Of a DNA stretch of 64,000 nt, positions 8,896 to 18,517 are shown in pieces (within the stretch, counting starts at the first letter, position 1; the number at the start of each line of letters is the position of its first letter). The notes beneath the pieces were generated by a model that worked only from the letters and a program-made list of their open reading frames with translations, did no database searches and was not told the DNA's origin. Origin of the DNA: Methanothrix harundinacea (lineage in GTDB: Archaea > Halobacteriota > Methanosarcinia > Methanotrichales > Methanotrichaceae); assembly GCA_002502785.1 (NCBI GenBank), contig DAQG01000046.1, positions 1 to 64,000 of the forward strand, read 5' to 3'. A program made the translations under genes and the position numbers.

Positions 8896-10164
8896 ATGAG
8901 TGATGATGTGAAAATATATGGGATGGAACCCGAAAAGGGGAGATGGTTGCTCGTATTTTTGGGCATGGTTATCAACTTATGCCTAGGCAGCATCTACTCT
9001 TGGAGCGTTTTCGTAAAGCCTTTGACCGACTACTTCACAGGCATGGGAATGGAGGTCAGCGCTAGCCAGGTACTGATGCCTTTCTCGGTGTTTTTGGGAG
9101 CATTCGCAATAGCGATGCCTCTGACAGGAAAGTACATCGAGATCCATGGACCGCGTAAGATCACCCTCATTGGCGGAATACTCACCGGCCTTGGGTGGTT
9201 TTTGGCATCAATGGCCACGTCCGTGACCTGGCTCTACGTGGCTTACGGGATCATAGGCGGTCTTGGTGTCGGGATCGCCTATGGTTGCCCGGTGGCCGTC
9301 TCTGCTAGATGGTTCCCGGACAGGCGCGGCCTTGCCGTGGGTCTGACCGTTCTAGGGTTCGGCTTTTCGGCATTGCTGACCGCGAACATTGCTGGCTATC
9401 TGATCGGCAGCACTGGTGTCATGAACACCTTCAGGGTATTTGGGATAGCCTTCGTTATCATAATTGCCATCCTTTCGATGCCCCTCACTTTCCCACCTTC
9501 GGGCTGGAAGCCCCGGGGTTGGACACCGCCAGCACCTAAACCAGGTGCTCACGTGACCTGCGAGTGCAAACGTGACGAGATGCTGAAGACAAAGGGGTTC
9601 TACGGGCTCTGGATTTGTTACTTCATAGGTTGCCTTGCAGGTCTAATGGCCATATCGATATCCAAACCTGTGGGAACTGAAATTGTCCAGGTCGAAGCGG
9701 GCCTCGCCACCTTCCTGGTGGGCTTCTTTGCCATATTCAACGGTGGCGGGCGGCCGGTTTTCGGCAGCCTCACAGACAAGCTCACCCCCAGAAATGCGGC
9801 GATGGTCTCGTTCGTATTGATCGCGCTGGCTTCTGTCCTCATGATGATGTTTGCAGCTCCGGGGAGCACCGGGACCTACGTCTACATCATCAGCTTCGCC
9901 ATCCTCTGGGGTTGCCTGGGTGGCTGGCTCGCGATAGCTCCCACATCCACGGCGAGCTTCTTTGGGACCTGCGACTATCCCCGTTGCTATGGCATGGTTT
10001 TCCTCGCCTACGGCGCAGGCGCCATAGTGGGGCCGAGGCTCGCTGGATACGTCAAAGACGCCACCGGCAGCTACATCGGCGTATTCCAGTATGTGGTGGC
10101 CTTTGCCATTCTGGGGATCATAGTAGCCTTCCTCCTGATGAAGCCCCCTGTGTCGAAAGAATGA
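8896..10164 (+). CDS. MFS transporter, oxalate/formate antiporter (OFA) family
   Basis: A twelve-helix major facilitator of 422 residues. The first helix has GMVINLCLGSIYSWSVFVKPL, characteristic of the OFA family, and the loop after helix 2 has GPRKITLIGG. A central cytoplasmic loop with HVTCECKRDEML separates the two six-helix halves; its pair of cysteines is unusual. Substrate is probably a small carboxylate (oxalate, formate or another monocarboxylate), but this is a family-level guess. ATG 8896 is preferred over TTG 8881 because of the TATA spacing. It stands alone, followed by a possible terminator. Confidence 0.85.
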   Translation: MSDDVKIYGMEPEKGRWLLVFLGMVINLCLGSIYSWSVFVKPLTDYFTGMGMEVSASQVLMPFSVFLGAFAIAMPLTGKYIEIHGPRKITLIGGILTGLGWFLASMATSVTWLYVAYGIIGGLGVGIAYGCPVAVSARWFPDRRGLAVGLTVLGFGFSALLTANIAGYLIGSTGVMNTFRVFGIAFVIIIAILSMPLTFPPSGWKPRGWTPPAPKPGAHVTCECKRDEMLKTKGFYGLWICYFIGCLAGLMAISISKPVGTEIVQVEAGLATFLVGFFAIFNGGGRPVFGSLTDKLTPRNAAMVSFVLIALASVLMMMFAAPGSTGTYVYIISFAILWGCLGGWLAIAPTSTASFFGTCDYPRCYGMVFLAYGAGAIVGPRLAGYVKDATGSYIGVFQYVVAFAILGIIVAFLLMKPPVSKE

Positions 10165-10217
10165 ACCGTTTGATCAAAGGTACCGGAGGTGATAGATACA
10201 GGCCGATGGCTGGAGTC

Positions 10218-10300
10218 TCTGGGGGAAGGGCGGCGTACGGTACCGCTCTTTCCCTGTGTCTTCCAGGGCGAATCGTGATGATCCTCTCTTTTTAATCTCT
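10218..10300 (+). terminator. Imperfect hairpin and T-rich tract after the MFS gene
   Basis: GGGAAGGGCGG at 10223 can pair imperfectly with CCGCTCTTTCCC near 10244, and T-rich runs follow (ctctttttaatctctattttt, from about 10285). It is consistent with termination of the MFS transcript, but the pairing has a bulge. Confidence 0.4.
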
Positions 10301-10425
10301 ATTTTTCCCGGTATTCAGGGGCTGTTTTTCTCCTGACTACACTTTCTGACTTATACTTTGAGCGACCAAATTCTCCGGGTAGTTTGCCAAACACATTAAA
10401 TAAAACCGTGGCGTAATTCCCTCTG

Positions 10426-11301
10426 ATGTTCAAGCTTGGAGAATATGACGAGGTCGAGGCCTCGGATATAGCAGCCTATCTCAAAGAGGCTGGCGTGAGA
10501 GTCGAACTGAAACCATCGATTTGCGCCTTCATGGAGAGCGCGGTCTACTTGGAGGGGAGGCTCAGCCAGCTCAAGGAACGGGTTGAAGATTTCGAGGTTT
10601 ACGATCGATATATTGAAGCTTTGAAGACGGCCCTCGCCGAGGGCGCGGAGGCCGAGGACTTCGTAGATCGGTATCTATCGACTCTGGACCCGTCCTGGAA
10701 TGAGAAGAAGGGCGAGATGGCCGAGTTCTTGGAAGACGATTCGATTGGCACGGATGGGGGCGGCGACTCGCCCGAGGAGATGATGGAACAGGCAGCTGAC
10801 CTTTTGGATATGCTCGAGGCGATCCAATTTATGGGATCTGCTATCGAACTCAATGAGATCGAGATCGAGGACGGTCCCAGAGGGTTGCTGGATGACGATC
10901 CGATCCTCAGGATCCTGGTAGATCCCGACGAATGCGACCCCGACGACGAGCTGATAAAGCCCATTCTTGCGGTCCGCCTAGATAAGCGGGTCGAAGTCCG
11001 ACTGGACGAGATGACAACACCTCTGGCCAAAGATGTGGACGACGAGTTCGCGGACGAGTATCCTGAAGAGTACTACATGATCTCTTCCATAGGCATGACG
11101 ATGGAGAGGCTCCTCGATCCGCCAGGAGATTCGAACAAAATCGATCTCGACGAGTTCAGAGAGACTCTCGTTTTCGAAGAGGATATGGTGGATTTCGTCA
11201 TGATGGTCGACGGAACGGCCGTGGCCGAGGATATTGTCCGGGTTTTGAAGAAAGAAGGTGTGATCAAGATCAAGAACGATAAGATCACGTGGAAAAAATG
11301 A
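10426..11301 (+). CDS. Acidic hypothetical protein
   Basis: I do not recognise this 291-residue protein. It is strongly acidic throughout, with many E and D residues, for instance around DDDPILRILVDPDECDPDDE. It is predicted to be mostly helical in the N-terminal half and has no membrane segment or signal peptide. The C-terminal 60 residues (DFVMMVDGTAVAEDIVRVLKKEGVIKIKND) look like a small winged-helix or B12-binding-like alpha/beta fold, but no motif decides it. A TATA (acattaaataaaac, about 10393-10406) lies 25 nt before the ATG, so the mRNA is probably leaderless. The flavoprotein gene follows after 19 nt and may be in the same operon. Confidence 0.75.
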   Translation: MFKLGEYDEVEASDIAAYLKEAGVRVELKPSICAFMESAVYLEGRLSQLKERVEDFEVYDRYIEALKTALAEGAEAEDFVDRYLSTLDPSWNEKKGEMAEFLEDDSIGTDGGGDSPEEMMEQAADLLDMLEAIQFMGSAIELNEIEIEDGPRGLLDDDPILRILVDPDECDPDDELIKPILAVRLDKRVEVRLDEMTTPLAKDVDDEFADEYPEEYYMISSIGMTMERLLDPPGDSNKIDLDEFRETLVFEEDMVDFVMMVDGTAVAEDIVRVLKKEGVIKIKNDKITWKK

Positions 11302-11320
11302 GAAGCTGTTGGTTTGATAT

Positions 11321-11854
11321 ATGAAGGTACTGGCTTTAATCGGCAGCCCCAGAAGAGGGGGAAACACCGAGCTTCTCGTCGACCAGATCCTCAGGGGATG
11401 CGGCTCCAGAGGCGACGGCACAGAGAAGCTTCGGCTCTACGATATCGGGATTGAGGCATGCATCGACTGCCGTCGATGCAAGAAAGGGGACTTCTCCTGC
11501 GCCCTCATGGACGGGATGCAGGAGGTGTATCCGAAGCTCGAGGAGGCCGACCTTATCGTCTTTGGAACCCCGATATACTGGTACGGCCCCACAGGAAAGA
11601 TGAAGCTATTCATCGACAGGCTCCGGCCCTACATCGCCAGCGGGAAGCTGAGAGGAAAGGCGGGCGTAGTCGCGGCCCCCTCTGAGGAGGGTCCTGGATG
11701 CTGCGGGCCCCTGATGGAGATGTTCAGGATGTCCTTTGACTACCTGGGGATGGAGTTTGCGGGAAGCATCCTCGCCAGGGCGTATGAGAAGGGCGAAGTT
11801 GGGGAGGATGCTGAGGAGATGAATAGGGCCTACGAGCTGGGCAGATCTCTTTGA
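11321..11854 (+). CDS. Iron-sulfur flavoprotein family (NAD(P)H-dependent FMN oxidoreductase-like)
   Basis: The N-terminus VLALIGSPRRGGNTELLVDQIL is the flavodoxin-fold phosphate-binding loop for FMN. Residues 47-60 (CIDCRRCKKGDFSC) give the compact CX2CX2CX6C cluster motif of archaeal iron-sulfur flavoproteins. FGTPIYWYGPTGKMKLFIDR is the typical second FMN-contact region. The 177-residue size fits. In methanogens such proteins move electrons between ferredoxin and other acceptors and help with oxygen stress. It is convergent with ddh. Confidence 0.85.
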   Translation: MKVLALIGSPRRGGNTELLVDQILRGCGSRGDGTEKLRLYDIGIEACIDCRRCKKGDFSCALMDGMQEVYPKLEEADLIVFGTPIYWYGPTGKMKLFIDRLRPYIASGKLRGKAGVVAAPSEEGPGCCGPLMEMFRMSFDYLGMEFAGSILARAYEKGEVGEDAEEMNRAYELGRSL

Positions 11855-11913
11855 TCTCTTTTCATCTGAGCGCGAAGAGGTCCATCGTAGTCCGTTATCG
11901 AGGTTTCAGGCCC

Positions 11914-12897
11914 TCAAAGCATCTCCTTTCTCAGCTCTTCAGCCGTCCGGGGTGACAAGTAGGCCGGAGCTATGTCGAAGACGGTCTTGGCGCCGATCGC
12001 ACCTTTGAGACTGAGCCTGAATGCGGCGCGGGCGTAGGCGAGGAGGACGCTGGCCGTGAAGCCTGGGTTGCTCTCGAGCTTCAGCCTGAACTCGATGACA
12101 TGTTTGCTCCCGTCCTCGGTTTCGCCCGTCCGCATCACGAACCCTCCGTGAGGCATCCTGGAATGGTTTTTGTCCATCTCCTCCTGGGTGATGAAGGTCA
12201 CCTCTGTCTCGTAGTCGGCGAAGTAGTTCGGCATCGTCTGGATCATCCGCCGGATCTGCTCTATATCGGCCCCTTCCTCAGCGACCACGTAGCAGTCTCG
12301 AAAGTGCTTTTCCTTAGTCGAGAGATCTGGCGCCCGTCCCGACCGAACCCGCTCGACGGCCTCGTCAATGGGCATCGTGTACTGCCTTGCGTCTTTGACG
12401 CCTTTAATCCTGCGGACGGCGTCGGAGTGGCCCTGGCTGACTCCAGGACCCCAGAAGGTGTAATCTGTGCCTCCCGGCAGAACCGCTTCCTCGATCAGGC
12501 GCATCAGGGAGAAGAGGCCCGGGTCCCACCCCGTCGAGATGATGGCCGTCTTTTTGGCCTTCCGCGCCGCCTTGTCGACGGCATCGTAGTACTCGGGGAT
12601 TCGGGCGTGGGTATCGTAGCTGTCCACGGTGTTGAAGATCCCCGCCATGGCGGGGCCCTGCTCCGGTAGGTCCGTGGCCGAGCCGCCGCAGAGGACCGCC
12701 ACGTCAACCTGGTCAGCATACCTCTCGGCCTCATCCATCGAGTCGACTTTGAGCCCGGGGGTCTGGGTCCTGATGTTCTCCGGGTCCCTGCGGGTTAAGA
12801 TTACTGCGGGTGTCATGTCAAAGTTCTGCTGAAGGGAAAGCTCGACCGCCTTCCCGATGTTTCCGTAACCGATGATTCCAATCCTCGTCTTCTCCAT
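11914..12897 (-). CDS. ddh: meso-Diaminopimelate D-dehydrogenase
   Basis: This enzyme reductively aminates L-2-amino-6-oxopimelate to meso-diaminopimelate with NADPH, a one-step route to the lysine precursor (EC 1.4.1.16). The 327-residue length is normal. The dinucleotide loop IGIIGYGNIGKAVE is at residues 6-19. Family signatures follow: CGGSATDLPEQ, TVDSYDTH, STGWDPGLFS, FWGPGVSQGHSDA, MPHGGFVM and a C-terminal SNPGFTASVLLAYARAA. These match the corynebacterial enzyme closely. The enzyme is rare in archaea, which mostly use other lysine routes, so acquisition from bacteria is likely. It is a single gene in the cytoplasm. Confidence 0.93.
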   Translation of the reverse strand: MEKTRIGIIGYGNIGKAVELSLQQNFDMTPAVILTRRDPENIRTQTPGLKVDSMDEAERYADQVDVAVLCGGSATDLPEQGPAMAGIFNTVDSYDTHARIPEYYDAVDKAARKAKKTAIISTGWDPGLFSLMRLIEEAVLPGGTDYTFWGPGVSQGHSDAVRRIKGVKDARQYTMPIDEAVERVRSGRAPDLSTKEKHFRDCYVVAEEGADIEQIRRMIQTMPNYFADYETEVTFITQEEMDKNHSRMPHGGFVMRTGETEDGSKHVIEFRLKLESNPGFTASVLLAYARAAFRLSLKGAIGAKTVFDIAPAYLSPRTAEELRKEML

Positions 12898-13175
12898 TCA
12901 TCTCGCCCTCCCATGGGGTCTATCTCGGCGCGACGCTCTCAGGTCTTTATGCCTTTCGCCATCGAGGATAAAACCTTTTACGGCATCTCGACGAATTAGG
13001 CGCCAACAAGACCATTCTATCTCCAAAGGCGGCGATCACCATCCCCAAAAAGTCCCCACCCCCCCGAACGCTCGCGCCCGAAGAAAAGCTGGCCGAGGCA
13101 AAAAGGCTCTGCCACATCCACTGCGCCAAAGAGTGCGTCGCCCAGAAGCATAGTGGCTTTCACCTTAAACTTCTG

Positions 13176-13760
13176 GTGATGAGGCCGCACTGGTCGGTTC
13201 TGGGGCGCGAAGAGCAGCACAGGACCATCGACCGGGGCGAGACCGAGCCCTTCGATATCGCCATACCCCTCCCAGCCAAAGACCGAGCCGATCCCGAGAA
13301 TACCTCGCAGGGCGTCGACTTATTCTGGGAGTGGTTCAGGTGCACCGGGTGCGGCAGGTGCTGCTATACACCCGGTGCCGGCCTCTACCTCGACAGAGAG
13401 GACATGGAGCGGATCTGCCGGCATCTCGGCTGGTCGATTAAGAGGTTGAAGAGCCTATGCAGACGCGACAAGGTCCTGAAGGCTTGGGCTCTGAAGCAGC
13501 CCTGCCCCTTCTACGATCCCGAGGGGAAAGGTTGCACCATCTACCCTGCAAGACCCCTCACCTGCACCCGCTACCCTCTTCACCCGCCCCTCAAAGAGAT
13601 GCCCTACAACCTGGCCGTCGACGCCTTCTGCCCCGCGGCCAGGGAGTTTGTTAAGGATACCCTGGGCTGGTGGATCGTCTGCGAGACGAACTGGGCTCGA
13701 ATTCTGAGGGATATGGAAAAAGAGGAGAACGAGAGGAATAGGGATCTTGGTGGGCGATAA
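13176..13760 (+). CDS. YkgJ-family cysteine-cluster protein
   Basis: The core FRCTGCGRCC, followed by CPFYDPEGKGCTIYPARPLTCTRYPLHP, is the CxxCxxCC zinc/iron-chelating pattern of the YkgJ (UPF0153) family, whose function is unknown. The product has 194 residues from GTG 13176; ATG 13179 is equally possible. The frame stays open upstream to 12972 with coding-like content, including three more cysteines in RLCHIHCAKECVAQ. That stretch has no ATG, GTG or TTG, so either a rare start or a damaged 5' end is possible. It is convergent with the phosphatase gene five bases away. Confidence 0.8.
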   Translation: MMRPHWSVLGREEQHRTIDRGETEPFDIAIPLPAKDRADPENTSQGVDLFWEWFRCTGCGRCCYTPGAGLYLDREDMERICRHLGWSIKRLKSLCRRDKVLKAWALKQPCPFYDPEGKGCTIYPARPLTCTRYPLHPPLKEMPYNLAVDAFCPAAREFVKDTLGWWIVCETNWARILRDMEKEENERNRDLGGR

Positions 13761-13765
13761 AGAGG

Positions 13766-14446
13766 TCAGAACATCTCTCTATGGATCATCTGATCCACGA
13801 TATCGCAAAATCCAGCACCGAACTCGAACTCTGAAACGTACTCCGACTCCGCCTTCAACTCCGGCACGGCGTTCGCGACCGATGCCCGGAAACCCGCGAC
13901 CCTGAACATTGGCAGGTCGCTTATGCTGTCGCCCACCGCGGCGACCTCGTCCCGACGAAGGCCGAGCCGGTCCATCACCTTACCGAGGGCTTGCCCTTTG
14001 TCCACCTTTCGATCTTTTATGTGGACGGCAAAGCCGCTGTCGACGAGGTCCGCCTCCAGACCCCAGCCTTCGAGGCGGGATGTGGCCTCAACTACGTTGA
14101 AGTTCGACTCGACGACGAGATCTGTCATTCTGTACCGCGAGTCCATCCTCGATAGGGGGTAGACCTCTTTGAGGCGGAGGTATGCCTCCTGGCAGATCGT
14201 GGGGTCGGATAGGAGTTCGGTTTCTCCCTCGGACCAGGAGACGATGCCGCCGTTCTCGGCGATGAAGGTCCTGCTGGTCCCCAGCAGGACCGCCGCGGCC
14301 CGTGTGAAACAGTGGACATTTCCCGTCACTAGGATGACCTGGGTGCGGGAGTTCAGACTTTGAACGGCCTCTACCGCCGGTGGTGAGAGCAGCCTCTTAT
14401 CGTCGGTGAGGGTCCCATCGATGTCGAGAGCGACGGCCCTGATCAA
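13766..14446 (-). CDS. Phosphoglycolate phosphatase, archaeal HAD type
   Basis: A 226-residue HAD-IIB phosphatase. Motif I is [13 protein letters not shown] right after the start, motif II is ILVTGN, the conserved lysine lies in KVDKGQALG, and motif III is [14 protein letters not shown] with the metal-binding aspartates. It hydrolyses 2-phosphoglycolate, a product of 3'-end damage in DNA, which makes sense beside radA and RPA. The start is TTG 14446, overlapping the radA stop (TTGA). A longer frame upstream is only the wrong frame of radA. Confidence 0.88.
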   Translation of the reverse strand: MIRAVALDIDGTLTDDKRLLSPPAVEAVQSLNSRTQVILVTGNVHCFTRAAAVLLGTSRTFIAENGGIVSWSEGETELLSDPTICQEAYLRLKEVYPLSRMDSRYRMTDLVVESNFNVVEATSRLEGWGLEADLVDSGFAVHIKDRKVDKGQALGKVMDRLGLRRDEVAAVGDSISDLPMFRVAGFRASVANAVPELKAESEYVSEFEFGAGFCDIVDQMIHREMF

Positions 14447-15423
14447 TCCTGCAACCCCGCTGTGGTCACCGAAAAGACCGCCTCGCCATCGGGGAGGTTC
14501 GGCGAGTCCACGAGCCTTGCTATCCTCTTTTCTCCCTTGGATTTCCGGAGGTATATCCTGAAGGTGGCGGTGTGACCTACGATGTGGCCTCCTACGGGCT
14601 TTGTGGGGTCTCCGAAGAAGGCGTCGGGCTTTGCCATCACCTGGTTTGTCACGAGAACGACGGCGTTGTTCAGGTCGGCGAAACGCACCAGGGTGTGGAG
14701 GTGCTTGTTCAGCTTCTGTTGCCGATCGGCAAGGGTTCCCCTCCCCACGTACTCGGCCCTGAAGTGGGCGGTCAGGGAGTCTTCGATCAAAAGCTTCACC
14801 GGCTTTCCGGACTTTTTCAACTTCTCGGCTAGGTCGAGGGCGCTCTCGACCAGGAGGATCTGATGGTTGGAGTTGTAAGCTCTGGCCACGTGTATGTTTT
14901 TCAAAAACTCCTCGGGATCCCAAGGTTTGTCCGGATCCTCGCAAGGAGGAAGCCCTTCGACCATCTGGAGGATCCTTTCGGGCCTGAAAGTGTTCTCGGT
15001 ATCGATTATAATCACCGAACCGTCGAGTCCGCCCATCTCTATTGGAAGCTGGACCTTGACCGCCACCTGGTGGGCTATCTGGGTCTTGCCGGACCCGAAC
15101 TCGCCGTATAGCTCCACGATCGACTGGGTCTCAAACCCTCCGCCCATCAGGGCGTCGAAGGTCTCGCTGCCGGTCGTAACCTTCCCGACAAGCTTTCTCC
15201 TTTCCATCACCTGATCGCCGGTCTCAAACCCCCCGATGTCCGCGGCCTCCCTGGCCGAGGCGATGATCTTGGCAGCCGTCGACTCGCCCACGTCGGCGCA
15301 GGCCGCAAGCTGCGCTGGCGAGGCCACCGCCAGGGCCTCGACGCTGGCAAACCCCGCCTCTCTCAGCTTCTCTGCCGTGGCCGGACCCACCCCGGAGAGA
15401 TCTTCCAGTAATATTTCAGCCAT
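14443..15423 (-). CDS. radA: DNA repair and recombination protein RadA
   Basis: The archaeal RecA/Rad51 recombinase that forms filaments on single-stranded DNA and catalyses strand exchange. Residues 1-65 hold helix-hairpin-helix motifs ([24 protein letters not shown]). Walker A is GEFGSGKTQ and Walker B is VIIIDTEN. The DNA-contact loops are in the second half ([30 protein letters not shown]). The 326-residue length fits. It is followed with a 4-nt overlap by the phosphatase and preceded 50 nt away by an RPA gene, a coherent repair group. Confidence 0.97.
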   Translation of the reverse strand: MAEILLEDLSGVGPATAEKLREAGFASVEALAVASPAQLAACADVGESTAAKIIASAREAADIGGFETGDQVMERRKLVGKVTTGSETFDALMGGGFETQSIVELYGEFGSGKTQIAHQVAVKVQLPIEMGGLDGSVIIIDTENTFRPERILQMVEGLPPCEDPDKPWDPEEFLKNIHVARAYNSNHQILLVESALDLAEKLKKSGKPVKLLIEDSLTAHFRAEYVGRGTLADRQQKLNKHLHTLVRFADLNNAVVLVTNQVMAKPDAFFGDPTKPVGGHIVGHTATFRIYLRKSKGEKRIARLVDSPNLPDGEAVFSVTTAGLQD

Positions 15424-15473
15424 ATTTCACCAATCCCAAATGGACCAAAAGACCCTTCTCGACTTTAACCCCT

Positions 15474-16580
15474 TTACTCGGGCGGGGCGAAAGTAACCTT
15501 GGTGCTCCATCCGCAGCTGACCTCCAGCTCGCCGTTCCACCCCTCCTTCGCCTGGCAGTCGACAAGCTCGATCCGGGAGCCCAGGTCCAGGTTTTCGATC
15601 AGCCTGACGTGATCGTTCCAGAGGGCGACCCTCACACGTCCGGTCTCGTCGGAGACGTAGATGTTGGCGACCCTCCCCACTGTCCCGTCGTCCCGCTCAA
15701 ACTCCCGGACCTCGCCCAGGCCCGTGACAAAGCCGGATATGCTGTAGATAGATCCGGGAGCAAGCTCCGAGACATGTGTGATCTTCTCCTGATACTCGAC
15801 TAAAACGTCGCTTTTTCTCACCACCGAGTAGCCTCCGGCCTGGATCTCGACCTGGCCGTACCTCTCCCGGGAGAGGGCGTTAATCACCTCCAGGGTATCA
15901 CCCTCACAAAGGTCCATTTCCGCCTTCTCGTTCCAGAGGGTGAGCCTGATCTTGCCGGAATCGTCGCCGAGGGTGACAGACTTAACCCGGCCGACGGAGC
16001 CGTCCCGCCGCGCGAACTCGCGAACCATTCCGGGGTCTACGACCTTTGCGAGGATGGTGATGTCGCCCATGTCGGCCCTTATCTCCGAGATCTTGTGGGG
16101 CTCGACCCTGGTCTGGATCTGGGCCTCCACCTCCTCAAGGCCGCCACGATCGACCGTCACTTCGGTTCCGAAGTAACCCTCCCGCGTGAAGCCTCTGATC
16201 CTGAAGGTCTGATCGACCTTTAGCTCACCGCTGGATACGGGCTCCACCAGCTCGTCCCAGAGGACGACTCGTACGGTCCCGGTCTCATCGCCGATGGCGA
16301 GGTTTGCAACCCGACCGGGCGATCCGTCGCCGCGGGCGAACTCGTGGACTTCAGAGATGGATACGATCTTGCCGACGAAGGTGACCTTGCCGGTCTCGGG
16401 CCTGATCCGGTCGATCTTCAGCTCCACCTCGCCGAACTCCCGCGCGACGAGCATCGCCGCCGTCCTCCTGTCGCAGAGCTCGCCCATTAGCTGGACCTTC
16501 TCCTCAACCCTTTGTTCGAACTCCTGTGGCGAGATCTGACCTGATATCTGGTCGTAGATCTCTCCGATCTCCTGGTCCAT
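15474..16580 (-). CDS. Replication factor A (single-stranded DNA-binding protein, three OB folds)
   Basis: A 368-residue archaeal RPA. Three similar OB-fold units are seen, each with the signature V-x-EF-R-DGS-GRV-x-DE(T/S)G-x-R-x-x-LW (near VHEFARGDGSPGRV, VREFARRDGSVGRV and VREFERDDGTVGRV). No zinc finger is visible, unlike some RPA41-type proteins. It coats single-stranded DNA during replication, repair and recombination. ATG 16580 with GGTGGAT upstream is preferred. The frame extends to 16655, but that part overlaps the atwA 3' end. It begins 14 nt after atwA ends. Confidence 0.9.
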   Translation of the reverse strand: MDQEIGEIYDQISGQISPQEFEQRVEEKVQLMGELCDRRTAAMLVAREFGEVELKIDRIRPETGKVTFVGKIVSISEVHEFARGDGSPGRVANLAIGDETGTVRVVLWDELVEPVSSGELKVDQTFRIRGFTREGYFGTEVTVDRGGLEEVEAQIQTRVEPHKISEIRADMGDITILAKVVDPGMVREFARRDGSVGRVKSVTLGDDSGKIRLTLWNEKAEMDLCEGDTLEVINALSRERYGQVEIQAGGYSVVRKSDVLVEYQEKITHVSELAPGSIYSISGFVTGLGEVREFERDDGTVGRVANIYVSDETGRVRVALWNDHVRLIENLDLGSRIELVDCQAKEGWNGELEVSCGWSTKVTFAPPE

Positions 16581-16594
16581 GAAATCCACCTTCT

Positions 16595-18325
16595 TCAGGC
16601 CTTCCCTGTCGGGGCTGTCGTCTCGGGAGGGTGCTTGAGGTACGATGCGTCGCACCGGGAGACGAAGATGTCGCAGACCTGGGCCGGGTCGCCGTCCATG
16701 AATACAGCGCCGTCGTCGATCAAAACCGCCCTGTGAGAGATCTCCCGGACGAAGTCGACGTGATGGCTGACGAGGAGGATGGTGGTTCCGAACTCGGCGT
16801 TGATCCGCTTTATGGCATTTGAGACGTCCCGGAGGGTTATGGGGTCGATGTCTCCGAAGGGCTCGTCGAGGACGAGGATCTTGGGGTTTGAGGCCAGAAG
16901 AAGGGCGAGGGACACCCTCACTTTCTCGCCACCGCTGAGCTGGTGGGGGTATTTGTCCAAAACCGAGAGGTCCAGGTCCAGGACCTTGAATACCGGCTCT
17001 GCGTACTTTTTAGCCTCCGTCGATGGGAACCTCGGGAATAGCTCGACGGAGACCTCGGTGGTGAGTCCAAGCTTGTCCAGGACCGCTTTCGCGTCCTCCT
17101 CCGTCATGTCGGTGAGGGCGTATATCACGTCCAGAACCTTGTCGCTTATGCCGAGTTCGTTCGCCATCCTTCGGGCGTGCTCGATGACGTCCTGGCCTTT
17201 GACCCCTAGCTTGTAGCCGATCTGCTCAAGAACCGTCTCGCGGGGGGCTAGGGCAAACTCCTGGTACATTATCCCCAGGTTTCTTCGAACCTCAACCCTC
17301 TCCCGCGAGTACTCAACCATGTCGACCCAGCTGTCTGCGAGCTTGTAGAGGACGGAGCCCTCGTCGGGCCGCGCCAGCCCCTGGATTATCTTGAGGAGAG
17401 TGGTCTTCCCTGTGCCGCTAGATCCGATCAGAGATGTGATCTCGCCTTCTCTTATGTCCAGGTTCAGGTCCTCGATTCTGAGGACCTCACCTGTGCCAAC
17501 GAGGTAGTTTCTCTTGTAGAGGCCAACCACCTTGATGGCGGGCGGGGCGTCCGGCCTGGGGGCCAGGGGGTCGGCTTCGCCCAGGAGGGATAAGAACCTG
17601 TCCAAAACCTCTTCGGGCTCGCCCTCATCCCGGATCTCGCCCTTGTCCAGCCAGATCAGCCTGTTGGCCAGGTACCTGTGAACCTCGGGCAGGTGGGATA
17701 CGACGACGGTGGTAATCCCGAGCTTGAGGTTGACGTTTTTAATGGCGTCGAGGACCTCCTGCTTTGTCGCTGGACATGCCATGGTGGCGGGCTCGTCGAG
17801 GAGGAGTAGCTTAGGCTTTTTGGCGAGCTGCCTTGCGATCAGCAGCCTCTGCTTCTCGCCGCCGCTAAGGATCGTGGCGAGCTGCTTCGCCTTTTTCTGC
17901 AAGCCTACGACCTTCAGGTACTCCATCGCCTCGGCCATCACGTCCTCGTATTCGGGGTCGTATTTCGTGGGGATCGTCTCGTAACCGGTCTTGCGAGAGT
18001 AGACCCGCTTTGCCACGTTGTTCAAGGCCGATTCGGTCCAAAGGCCGAAGTCTCTCTGGAGGTGGATGGCAGTTACCAGCCTCTGTTTTTGCATAATCTC
18101 CTCCCCCGAGTCGGGCATGATCTCGAGGCCGTCGATCTCGATCCGGCCGGAGTCGAAGGTCTCAACGCCGCGCAGGATCTTCATGAGAGTACTCTTGCCG
18201 CTGCCGCTTTTTCCCACAATTCCAAGGATCTCGCCCTCTTCGGTGGTGAAGCTCACCCCTTTCAGGGCCTCAACTTGGTGATCTTTAAGCTGGTAGACTT
18301 TGGATAAGTTCTCAACTTGGAGCAA
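16595..18325 (-). CDS. atwA: Methyl-coenzyme M reductase activation protein, component A2
   Basis: A twin ABC-type ATPase of 576 residues without membrane domains. Component A2 is required for ATP-dependent reductive activation of the nickel cofactor F430 in MCR. Half 1 has Walker A GKSGSGKST, signature LSGGEKQR and Walker B LLLLDEPATMA. Half 2 has GSSGTGKTT, LSGGEKVR and ILVLDEPFGDID. Both halves look active. The start is TTG, seven bases after GAGGAGGT. It leads a run with RPA, radA and the phosphatase. The position next to repair genes and 40 kb from mcr is curious. Confidence 0.93.
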   Translation of the reverse strand: MLQVENLSKVYQLKDHQVEALKGVSFTTEEGEILGIVGKSGSGKSTLMKILRGVETFDSGRIEIDGLEIMPDSGEEIMQKQRLVTAIHLQRDFGLWTESALNNVAKRVYSRKTGYETIPTKYDPEYEDVMAEAMEYLKVVGLQKKAKQLATILSGGEKQRLLIARQLAKKPKLLLLDEPATMACPATKQEVLDAIKNVNLKLGITTVVVSHLPEVHRYLANRLIWLDKGEIRDEGEPEEVLDRFLSLLGEADPLAPRPDAPPAIKVVGLYKRNYLVGTGEVLRIEDLNLDIREGEITSLIGSSGTGKTTLLKIIQGLARPDEGSVLYKLADSWVDMVEYSRERVEVRRNLGIMYQEFALAPRETVLEQIGYKLGVKGQDVIEHARRMANELGISDKVLDVIYALTDMTEEDAKAVLDKLGLTTEVSVELFPRFPSTEAKKYAEPVFKVLDLDLSVLDKYPHQLSGGEKVRVSLALLLASNPKILVLDEPFGDIDPITLRDVSNAIKRINAEFGTTILLVSHHVDFVREISHRAVLIDDGAVFMDGDPAQVCDIFVSRCDASYLKHPPETTAPTGKA

Positions 18326-18517
18326 TATCAGGACCTCCTCATATCTTCATCTCTACAAATCCGGAATTTGACGTAAATTTTTTGGTGAATGTTCATCTCG
18401 TCCAGCCTTCAGAAGGTATCGGTTCTCGGCGGGTTTAGCCTTCAAAATATCGGAAACTTTGGGTCGGTCAGGAAAATCGAATCGAGATCGACTCGATCCT
18501 GACCGATCCGGCGTACC

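Noticed and set aside
14447..14944. N-terminal extension of the phosphatase frame
   Set aside because: Arginine- and proline-rich shadow of radA in another frame; the phosphatase begins at TTG 14446.
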